From Candidatus Woesearchaeota archaeon (GTDB taxonomy: Archaea > Nanobdellota > Nanobdellia > Woesearchaeales > ARS49), in NCBI GenBank assembly GCA_016215315.1, contig JACRKG010000039.1:1-56421 (forward strand): a DNA stretch of 56,421 bases, in the 5' to 3' direction. Below the pieces are notes generated by a model. It had not been told where the DNA came from and did no database searches. It saw nothing but the letters and a program-made list of their open reading frames with translations. Each line of letters begins with the position of its first letter. The stretch's first letter is position 1. The translations under genes were made by a program, and so were the position numbers. This document shows positions 24,013 through 30,050 of this stretch, one piece after another.

Positions 24013-24346
24013 ACCCAAGAATGAAGAATTTTATGTAGAAATTAGTGATGCAAACGAATTAAGAAAAGAATTACTTCTATCTTCAAAACAATTAATTCAT
24101 TCATTAAAAAAACAAAAAGAATACCAATTATTAAAAAGTCAAAAAAAAGAATTAACAAAAGAATTAGTTAGCACCATGAATAAAATTAAAGAATTGGCAA
24201 GCTCATTACAAAGTCATCTTCCAAAAACAAAAATAACACTTAAAACTAAAGAAAAGAAGGAAAAAACTCTGAGTGTTGAAGATAAAGAAGATCATTTTAT
24301 GAAGAAATTAAGTAAGATAGAAGAAAGATTACAAGCACTTCAGTGA
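24002..24346 (+). CDS. Small helical, Lys-rich protein, unknown
   Basis: 114 residues. Opens MKNEPKNEEFYVEISDANELRKELL and continues as long charged helices, ending KLSKIEERLQALQ. The start overlaps the previous gene by 11 nt. The trio 23321-24346 probably forms one complex, as adjacent coupled coiled-coil genes often do (inference). No known family. Confidence 0.7.
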   Translation: MKNEPKNEEFYVEISDANELRKELLLSSKQLIHSLKKQKEYQLLKSQKKELTKELVSTMNKIKELASSLQSHLPKTKITLKTKEKKEKTLSVEDKEDHFMKKLSKIEERLQALQ

Positions 24347-24437
24347 AAGCCCAGTATGCTTCGCTTGATCGGCTTTGATGTTCTAAAGATTTTGTTGTTA
24401 TATCTCTGACTTTGATTAATGTTTTTGAACTCTTAAC

Positions 24438-24562
24438 TTTTCCCCTTGCCGGTTGCTAGCTGATGTGCCAACTGAGTTTAATGCCTGTTTAAAGCAACCG
24501 GAACATTGACTCCGCTAACGCGGAAATTGATAATAGAAAAATTCTTTGCTTGCACTTATTAA
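24438..24562 (+). repeat. Dispersed repeat family 1, copy A
   Basis: TTTCCCCTTGCCGGTTGC, a spacer, then GCAACCGGAACATTGA. Arms CCGGTTGCT (24449-24457) and AGCAACCGG (24493-24501) pair over 9 bp. Hairpin TCCGC-TAAC-GCGGA follows (24511-24524), then AATTGATAAT and a tail ending near TTGCACTTATT. Compared with copy B the second hairpin has different bases with pairing preserved. Confidence 0.7.
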
Positions 24563-24574
24563 GAATAATCGATA

Positions 24575-24617
24575 AAAATTTTCCCTCCGGAAAATTTTAA
24601 GTAAAGTTTTTATACTA
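24575..24617 (+). promoter_or_regulatory. Hairpin plus TATA promoter of pilin-like gene
   Basis: AAAATTTTCC (24575-24584) and GGAAAATTTT (24589-24598) form a perfect 10-bp stem with loop CTCC. AAGTAAAGTTTTTATACTA follows; TATA at 24607-24614 is 22 nt before ATG 24637. Confidence 0.55.
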
Positions 24618-24636
24618 GGTCTTTTTCAGTTATTTC

Positions 24637-24921
24637 ATGAACAAAAAAGGAGCTGAGTTAGGCCTAAATACTATTATTGTGGCTGCGTTAGGTTTAGTTG
24701 TTTTAGTTGTTTTGATTGGTTTTTTTTCTGGATTTTTTGGTGATTTCACTGGAAAAATACGTTCTTTATTTGAGCAAACAACTCCTGAAGAAATTGCTAA
24801 GACTTGTAGTTATCAAGGAGGAACTTGTGTAGCTCAAGGGCAATGCTCAGGAAAAATTCTTTCCACGCCTCAAGGTGGTTGGAATAACAAGTGTGAAATT
24901 TGTTGCGTAGAAAATTCTTAA
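24637..24921 (+). CDS. Pilin-like protein with class III signal and Cys-rich tail
   Basis: 94 residues. N-terminal MNKKGAELGLNTIIVAALGLVVLVVLI fits an archaeal class III (prepilin-like) signal: basic residues, KG, then a hydrophobic helix that would assemble into a filament. Here the site would be G-A. The exposed part is short and carries six Cys (TCSYQGGTCV, GQCSGK, KCEICC), so disulfide-stabilised. It is a paralogue in layout to 38951-39220. Promoter is strong and leaderless; a hairpin terminator follows. Confidence 0.75.
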   Translation: MNKKGAELGLNTIIVAALGLVVLVVLIGFFSGFFGDFTGKIRSLFEQTTPEEIAKTCSYQGGTCVAQGQCSGKILSTPQGGWNNKCEICCVENS

Positions 24922-24931
24922 TAGTCTTCGC

Positions 24932-24956
24932 TAAACTTTTTTTTCAAAAAAGTTTA
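24932..24956. terminator. Bidirectional terminator between pilin-like gene and RNase J
   Basis: TAAACTTTTTT (24932-24942) pairs with AAAAAAGTTTA (24946-24956), loop TTC, 11 bp. It serves both convergent genes and includes the RNase J stop codon. Confidence 0.6.
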
Positions 24957-26285
24957 TACTATTAATTTTTGTCCTGTTAGAACTTTGTGAACTGTTTGGT
25001 TTTTTTTGTATCCTAATTGTTCTGCTAATTCTATTGTGGCATCAATTACTTTTTCTTCAGAGTGTGCTGGTATTAAGTGTTCTGGTTTTACTAGTTCTAA
25101 TAATTCATGCATGTCTTCTCTGCTTCCATGACCGCTTATGTGTACATCGCGGAATATTCTTACGTGGAATGCTTTGAGTTTTGCTTCTAATATTTCTCTG
25201 TGATTTTTATTGATTCCTGCGGGAATTATTGGTGCGCTGAAAATAACTCTATCATCAGGTCCGAATCTGAACGGCACTATTCCGTCAGCCATTTTTGATA
25301 ATGTCGCTTTAGGTTCTCCTTGGTGTCCTGTAACTACTAATAGATATTTGTCTTTTCCTTCTCTGAGTATTCTTTGTATTCTTTTTTTTATTTGTTTTCC
25401 GTACTTTACCATTTCTACTTCTTTGCTTAAGTAGGCTATTCCTGCGTTTTCTGCTGCGCTGCAGTACTTGTATAATGATCTTCCTAAGAATATTATTTTT
25501 CTATTAATTTTAGTTCCGCACTCAACGATGCTTTTTAGTCTTGCAATGTGTGATGAAAAAGTGCTAACAACGATTGCTTTACCTTTATGATCTATTCCCA
25601 AGAGTATGTCTTTCATCATTTCTTTAGCAACGCTTTCACTAGGAGTTTTCCGCTGAAAACTTCCATACAATGAATCCAAAATTAATAGCTTTACGTCACC
25701 TAATTTTTTTAGCGCGTCATAATTTGTTTTTTCGCCTAATGTTGGTGTGTTGTCTAGTTTGAAATCATTGGTGTATAATACAACTCCATAAGGGGTGTGT
25801 AATGCTACCATCGATGATTCTGGTGTTGAATGTGTTGCGTTAATGAATTGCACAGAAATTTTTTCTCCAATTTTGTAAACAACATCATAATCTTTGCTTT
25901 CTATTTTGTTGGGCAGAGGTCTTTTTTGATCTTTAACTATTAACTTAAGTACTTCTGCAGTAAAAGGAGTACACATGATTGAACAATTATATCTTGATGC
26001 TAAATAAGGAGCTGCGCCAATATGGTCTAAGTGTGCGTGAGAAATAATTATTGCTTTAACAGACTTCCTCCAATCCTTAATTAAGTCATCATTAGGAATT
26101 GCTTCTTGGTCAATCAATGATTTTCTTGATAATAATTCTTCTCCAGGTTCTTCTTCAGTTATAGAAATGTAGTTGGGCATGTGCAAGCCCATGTCAAAAA
26201 TAACAACTTCGTCATCGACTTTTACTGCGGTCATGTTTTTTCCTACTTCGCCATAACCGCCTACTGCTATTATTTCAATCGGCAT
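24954..26285 (-). CDS. rnj: RNase J family ribonuclease (beta-CASP)
   Basis: 443 residues, normal for archaeal RNase J (aRNase J). Metallo-beta-lactamase motif HAHLDHIGA near residue 76, with further His/Asp ligands in HSTPES and YTNDFKLDN. The beta-CASP insert contains VVSTFSSHIARL and TGHQGEPKA, and the C-terminus ends with VHISGHGSREDM and IPAHSEE. It degrades RNA 5' to 3'. Overlaps the upstream small membrane gene. Confidence 0.95.
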   Translation of the reverse strand: MPIEIIAVGGYGEVGKNMTAVKVDDEVVIFDMGLHMPNYISITEEEPGEELLSRKSLIDQEAIPNDDLIKDWRKSVKAIIISHAHLDHIGAAPYLASRYNCSIMCTPFTAEVLKLIVKDQKRPLPNKIESKDYDVVYKIGEKISVQFINATHSTPESSMVALHTPYGVVLYTNDFKLDNTPTLGEKTNYDALKKLGDVKLLILDSLYGSFQRKTPSESVAKEMMKDILLGIDHKGKAIVVSTFSSHIARLKSIVECGTKINRKIIFLGRSLYKYCSAAENAGIAYLSKEVEMVKYGKQIKKRIQRILREGKDKYLLVVTGHQGEPKATLSKMADGIVPFRFGPDDRVIFSAPIIPAGINKNHREILEAKLKAFHVRIFRDVHISGHGSREDMHELLELVKPEHLIPAHSEEKVIDATIELAEQLGYKKNQTVHKVLTGQKLIV

Positions 26286-26535
26286 TTTCTTTCTTTTGAG
26301 GTTTCTTCTTAACGACTGCTTCTTTGATTTCGCTCATTTCTTGTTTTATTTCTTTTAATAATTTGACTTCTTTTCTTTGTTTGAGTAAGGAAAAAAAGAA
26401 GTAAATTGCGTAAAGCCCGAAAAAGCCACCCAAAAACCATTCTACATTGCCAAGGAACCCGTGAAGTTTTTGAAGCAATGGATCAATTTTGTCCCCTAAA
26501 GCATTAACAATATTTTGTGGCTCTTCTATCAACAT
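26275..26535 (-). CDS. Small single-TM protein upstream of RNase J
   Basis: 86 residues from ATG 26535, at leaderless distance from TTTATAAAT on the minus strand near 26558-26566; GTG 26544 is an alternative. One membrane helix (FLGGFFGLYAIYFFFSLL), then a charged helix (KEIKQEMSEIKEAVVKKK). It could tether the co-expressed RNase J to the membrane; this is inference from the 11-nt overlap only. Confidence 0.6.
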   Translation of the reverse strand: MLIEEPQNIVNALGDKIDPLLQKLHGFLGNVEWFLGGFFGLYAIYFFFSLLKQRKEVKLLKEIKQEMSEIKEAVVKKKPQKKENAD

Positions 26536-26613
26536 AATCTTCACTTGAGGTTATAGTATTTATAAATTTATCTCGCAGAAAAGTTTATATACATTAAATC
26601 AATTAATCTTTTT

Positions 26614-27936
26614 GTGAAAAAAATCTGGTTGATACTAATTGCCATTCTATTATTATTTATTATAGGTTGCAGTCTGGGTGTGACGCCTAAAGTTTTACCT
26701 AAAAAACCTGTTTGTGGTGATAATAAATTAGAACCTCCCGAAGTTTGCGATAAAGCAAGCAATCAAGGATGCAGTTATGGAAGTTTTTGCAATGAAGGAT
26801 GCACCGATTGCAATCAAGGAGTATTTTGTTGCACGGATAAATCAGAACTAGGTGCTGGAGGTTCTCTGTACTACGTTGCCAAAAAAGATCCCTCACAATG
26901 TATTGGTTTAATTGAGGATGAAGAATGTTTTTCTTTAACTCAAGGAAACATAACTAATGCGGTGTCATTTTTTAATTCTCAAACTCAAGCAGCCTTAAGT
27001 TGTGCTTTTGGTTACTCTTGTATTAATAATACTTTAGTTAAATTATGCGGCGAAGATTATCATGAGGCAGTTAGAGAAAAAGCAACTGTTTATTCAAACA
27101 AACTAGATGCTTTAGAAAAAGCTCCTTGCAAACCTAGAGAAAAAACAAACCAAACGGAAGAATTATCACCAGAAGAAAAAACAGAAGTAGGAACAGAGCG
27201 GGAAAAAGAAACTACACTTAACTTAATGCATGACCTTAACATTAAACCATTATGTGCTGAAGGAGGCAATTCCATTCATGTTACTGCAGAACTAGCAGGA
27301 GACGTAGATAAAATAGACCAAGTACAATTTGCGTACATGATTGGTGAAGGAAAAACATTCAAAGTTGAAATACTAGAAAAGTCCAGTCCAAAGATAAATA
27401 CATATTCAGCAGATATCCCTTATGCTAAAGGCAATTATCAATACGCTCTTCAAATTAAAACAATAAACAACACAGTACAAACTTTAACTAAAGATACGCT
27501 GACTGTGGAAGCATGCGCACAACCAGAGACTAAATCATTTTGCAGTACTTCTTCAGAATATGATGGTTGGTGTTATTTCTTTAACTTAGTTCCAGTAGAC
27601 CCAGATTCTTACAATACAGGCAATTGTGTTACCCCTAATTTTGATAATCCTAAAGAAATGTGTGAAGATTTAGCTAAAAACAAAACAATCCCAGAATTAT
27701 TAAATTACTGCAAAGAAAAAACGGACAGTTCAGAACGAGACAAGTGTTATGGCGCTGTTGCTGCAGTAATTCAAGACTTAAAAACTTGCGATCTTGCATC
27801 AAATAAAGATTTATGTTATTACGGCTACGCAATAAAATCTGGATTTATCACAAAATCAAACGATCATAAAGAATGTGATCGCATTAGCGACCCAGAAATA
27901 AAAACACAATGCAAAGAATGGACATTTCTTAGTTAA
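26614..27936 (+). CDS. Surface lipoprotein, Cys-rich
   Basis: 440 residues from GTG 26614, chosen for its signal peptide MKKIWLILIAILLLFIIGC with lipobox and for the TATA box TTTATATA near 26584. After the lipid Cys comes a CGDNKLEPPEVCDKAS block like DUF4215 repeats. The middle is Glu/Lys-rich (KTEVGTEREKETT), then a beta domain (ELAGDVDKIDQVQFAYMI...) near 225-300, then a second Cys-rich domain (CYFFN, CKEKTDSSERDKCYG, CDLASNKDLCYYG). An extracellular adhesin-like role is inference. Confidence 0.75.
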   Translation: MKKIWLILIAILLLFIIGCSLGVTPKVLPKKPVCGDNKLEPPEVCDKASNQGCSYGSFCNEGCTDCNQGVFCCTDKSELGAGGSLYYVAKKDPSQCIGLIEDEECFSLTQGNITNAVSFFNSQTQAALSCAFGYSCINNTLVKLCGEDYHEAVREKATVYSNKLDALEKAPCKPREKTNQTEELSPEEKTEVGTEREKETTLNLMHDLNIKPLCAEGGNSIHVTAELAGDVDKIDQVQFAYMIGEGKTFKVEILEKSSPKINTYSADIPYAKGNYQYALQIKTINNTVQTLTKDTLTVEACAQPETKSFCSTSSEYDGWCYFFNLVPVDPDSYNTGNCVTPNFDNPKEMCEDLAKNKTIPELLNYCKEKTDSSERDKCYGAVAAVIQDLKTCDLASNKDLCYYGYAIKSGFITKSNDHKECDRISDPEIKTQCKEWTFLS

Positions 27937-27966
27937 GTTGGATTTCCGCTACGCTTCAATCCAACT
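27936..27966 (+). terminator. Hairpin at the lipoprotein stop codon
   Basis: AGTTGGATT (27936-27944) and AATCCAACT (27958-27966) pair perfectly around a 13-nt GC-rich loop. It begins at the stop codon. There is no long T run, so it may be an end-stabilising structure. Confidence 0.4.
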
Positions 27967-28082
27967 AAATACTTTGCATAAATGCTTGCAATGTTTTCTG
28001 ATTCCCAGTAATATTTTGACACCTAAGTGATGTCACGGATACCCCTTTTTTAAATGGTGAGGGGGAATTGATTCAGAACCCG

Positions 28083-28158
28083 CCTTTTGCTTGCGCAAAA
28101 CCCTGGGGAAAATAAGCGGGGTGCGCACTGCTGTGCTTACCCGCAAATGATTAATAAT
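28083..28158 (+). repeat. Dispersed repeat family 2, copy B (structured)
   Basis: Nearly identical to 21967-22042 with the same stems (TTTTGC/GCAAAA, GCGGG/CCCGC, GCAC/GTGC). A heptamer array follows, as for copy A. Confidence 0.65.
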
Positions 28159-28161
28159 TTA

Positions 28162-28203
28162 CAGTTTGTCCTGTGAACTACAAACTGCAAACTATAAACT
28201 AAC
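28162..28203. repeat. Degenerate heptamer array upstream of the tRNA 3' end
   Basis: Phrases GTGAACTA, CAAACTG, CAAACTA and TAAACTA follow a 7-nt period, ending one base before the tRNA-Leu 3' end. Confidence 0.6.
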
Positions 28204-28287
28204 TGAGGGGGAAGGGATTCGAACCCTTGAACCCAATAAGGGAACGGCTCTTGAGGCCGACACATTTGACCACTTTGCTACCCCCTC
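28204..28287 (-). tRNA. tRNA-Leu (CAA anticodon)
   Basis: Class II tRNA. Minus-strand acceptor arms GAGGGGG (28287-28281) and CCCCCTC (28211-28205) pair over 7 bp with A as discriminator at 28204. The anticodon loop CTCAAGA gives anticodon CAA (reads UUG). A long variable arm (CCCTTATTGGG-like) precedes the GGGTTCGAATCCC T-arm. No intron. No encoded CCA. A TATA-like TTTTAAAAATA lies upstream on the minus strand near 28305-28318. Confidence 0.93.
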
Positions 28288-28364
28288 AAGGTTCAGGATT
28301 CTTTCTTTATTTTTAAAAGTTACCATAGAAAAGTTTTATAAACAAAAAACACGTAGTGTTTTTT

Positions 28365-28970
28365 ATGAACAAAAAAGTGGTGTTATTAGTGGTTTTTCTA
28401 GTTTTAATTGCAGGCATTGCCTATTATTTCTATCCAAAAACTCAACAATTCAGCGATAAGCCAAAAGATTGGTTTGATAAAAACAAATTAGATGTTTCTC
28501 AAGCAACGAAAGGTAAAGAAGTATTATCAAATAATGTTTTACAATACAAAGATGGAGAAACAATTTCTGCTTTTAGTCTTGAAGGTTTTTTTAAAGGGAA
28601 AAAATTCTTGAATGAATACAAAGATAACAACAAACCAATTATGCGAATTACTCAAGACTTAATTCCAAATGATGGAATCATTGATGGATTTATTTTTGAA
28701 AAAATAGAAAACGGAGTTGTCAAAGCTTACTTGTTTGTTGATGAAGATTGGAAGAATTTAGTAGGCAAAACGAATATTCTCTGGGGAAACAATTTCCAAA
28801 ACTCGCAAGAATTCAGCTATGACCAAGTCAAACCAGGAATTTACATGAACGTAATAATAGACGATCCAGCAAGATTTAACGAAGACTACTCACTACACTT
28901 CGGCGGGGTAATGTTGGGAGATATTAGTAAAGAGGATGCTAAAGATAAAACAATCATAGTTTTGAAATGA
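28365..28970 (+). CDS. Membrane-anchored protein, unknown
   Basis: 201 residues from ATG 28365, at leaderless distance (about 25 nt) from TTTTATAAAC near 28335-28344. N-terminal helix KKVVLLVVFLVLIAGIAYYFY anchors it outside the cell. The rest is globular, with repeats of the type KDWFDKNKLDV and NVLQYKDGETISA. No Cys or catalytic motif. No family recognised. Confidence 0.7.
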   Translation: MNKKVVLLVVFLVLIAGIAYYFYPKTQQFSDKPKDWFDKNKLDVSQATKGKEVLSNNVLQYKDGETISAFSLEGFFKGKKFLNEYKDNNKPIMRITQDLIPNDGIIDGFIFEKIENGVVKAYLFVDEDWKNLVGKTNILWGNNFQNSQEFSYDQVKPGIYMNVIIDDPARFNEDYSLHFGGVMLGDISKEDAKDKTIIVLK

Positions 28971-29013
28971 TTTTTTCGAAAAGCTTAAATATTATTTTAG
29001 TTTTACTTATCTG

Positions 29014-29196
29014 ATGATGAATCTTATAAGAGTTTCAAAAAAAGAATATGCAAAACTAAAAAATTTTTTCTTTAAAATAAAAAGATTAGAAAGTTCAGTT
29101 TTAATGAAACTTCAAGAAAAACAAAAAGCTTTTGATTTTTTAAAAAAAAAAGGAGAAGACGTTTATTCTTTAGAAGATCTTAAAGAGGTCTACTGA
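29014..29196 (+). CDS. Putative antitoxin partner of MazF-like toxin
   Basis: 60 residues. N-terminus has a RVSKKEYAKLKN helix and the C-terminus is KKGEDVYSLEDLKEVY, a common short-antitoxin tail. TGA is followed directly by the ATG of the MazF-like gene. A TATA-like GCTTAAATA lies near 28983 for a leaderless mRNA. The family is not recognised; the call rests on position and size. Confidence 0.6.
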   Translation: MMNLIRVSKKEYAKLKNFFFKIKRLESSVLMKLQEKQKAFDFLKKKGEDVYSLEDLKEVY

Positions 29197-29535
29197 ATGA
29201 AGAGAGGAGATATAATATTAGTTAAGTTTCCTTTCTCTGATTATACAACTGAAAAATTAAGACCCGCACTAGTGTTATCAAGCAACAATTCGAGAGATGT
29301 TTGTGTCGCCTTCATTTCTTCAGTTATTCCTTTAAAGTTAGAAGAGACAGACCAGTTAGTTTTTAGAAAAAATCCTGGGTTTGAGAAGATGGGGTTAAAG
29401 AAAGATTCAATTTTTAGAATGGGTAAACTTGCAACTTTGGATAAAATGATAATATTAGGAAAATTAGGATAAACAACCATTGAATTACAGGAAAAACTAG
29501 ATGAAAAACTTAAAAAATTCTTAGGTTTTGATTAA
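29197..29535 (+). pseudogene. mazF: MazF/PemK-family toxin with premature stop
   Basis: The first 91 codons (29197-29472) show the MazF barrel: MKRGDIILVKFPFSDYTTEKLRPALVLSS, V.FISSVIP, and DSIFRMGKLATLDKM. A TAA at 29470-29472 is followed in frame by TTIELQEKLDEKLKKFLGFD and a second stop, which resembles the C-terminal helix usual in this family. So the original gene was about 112 codons and is cut by a nonsense codon. The shorter product may be inactive or have reduced stability. It is coupled to the antitoxin-like gene before it. Confidence 0.65.
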
Positions 29536-29537
29536 GT

Positions 29538-29562
29538 TAATCAACAACACTTTATTTAAACC
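29538..29562 (+). promoter_or_regulatory. TAATC-N10-TATA promoter element
   Basis: TAATC (29538-29542), ten bases, TATTTAAACC (29553-29562), then 20 nt to ATG 29583. TAATC is part of the 13-mer palindrome GATTAAGTTAATC (29530-29542), overlapping the end of the mazF remnant. Confidence 0.6.
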
Positions 29563-29582
29563 TATATTACTTTCTTTAATCT

Positions 29583-30011
29583 ATGTCAATTGAAACTGCA
29601 ATAAAGTTTTGTGAATTGTGTCATGTTTATTCTAGTAAAATTGGTCATGGAAATGCAAATAATGATTGGTCTTCCGATGCATCTTTTGGCCGTTTTGAGA
29701 GTGTAACTCATGATTTCATAATTGGTAGAGACGATTGCACTCATCGAGCCATGACTGCTTTAGAAGAAAGCTTAACTAAGAACAGAGAAACAACGCCCAT
29801 GGAAGATGAGCCTAAGAATGATGTTAAAAAAGTTAAAATTGCTTTAACCGCTTGCTTAAATTGTGATTACAAACAACCTTCTATTGTTGATATTTTTATT
29901 GAAAAAAAAGAATCACGAGATAATGCTCAAAATGGTGCTTCTAGAGTTACAGTATCAGGGCGTGCTAAGTTTTACGATGTTGCAGCCCAAGATAACAGAA
30001 ACTTTCCTTAA
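29583..30011 (+). CDS. CxxC-motif paralogue 1, unknown
   Basis: 142 residues, cytoplasmic. It is paralogous to 47840-48229. Shared blocks: MSIE.A.K.C..C near the start, TALEESLTK(N), then ACLNCDYKQPSIVDIFI. Cys pairs CELC and CLNC could form one zinc site. The C-terminal 25 residues (ASRVTVSGRAKFYD...) are absent from its relative. Transcribed from a TAATC-type leaderless promoter. Function unknown. Confidence 0.75.
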   Translation: MSIETAIKFCELCHVYSSKIGHGNANNDWSSDASFGRFESVTHDFIIGRDDCTHRAMTALEESLTKNRETTPMEDEPKNDVKKVKIALTACLNCDYKQPSIVDIFIEKKESRDNAQNGASRVTVSGRAKFYDVAAQDNRNFP

Positions 30012-30022
30012 GTGCTTTTTAC

Positions 30023-30050
30023 CACAAACTCCAAACCGTGAACTGTAAAC
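30023..30050. repeat. Degenerate heptamer array
   Basis: CAAACTC-CAAACCG-TGAACTG-TAAAC with 7-nt period, between two convergent genes. Confidence 0.55.

Noticed and set aside
28081..28203. CRISPR-like array from repeated short phrases
   Set aside because: Units are 7 nt with no spacers; no cas genes are in the window.
28166..28459. Plus-strand frame across the tRNA-Leu
   Set aside because: It runs antisense through the tRNA and into the start of the next gene, with no own promoter.
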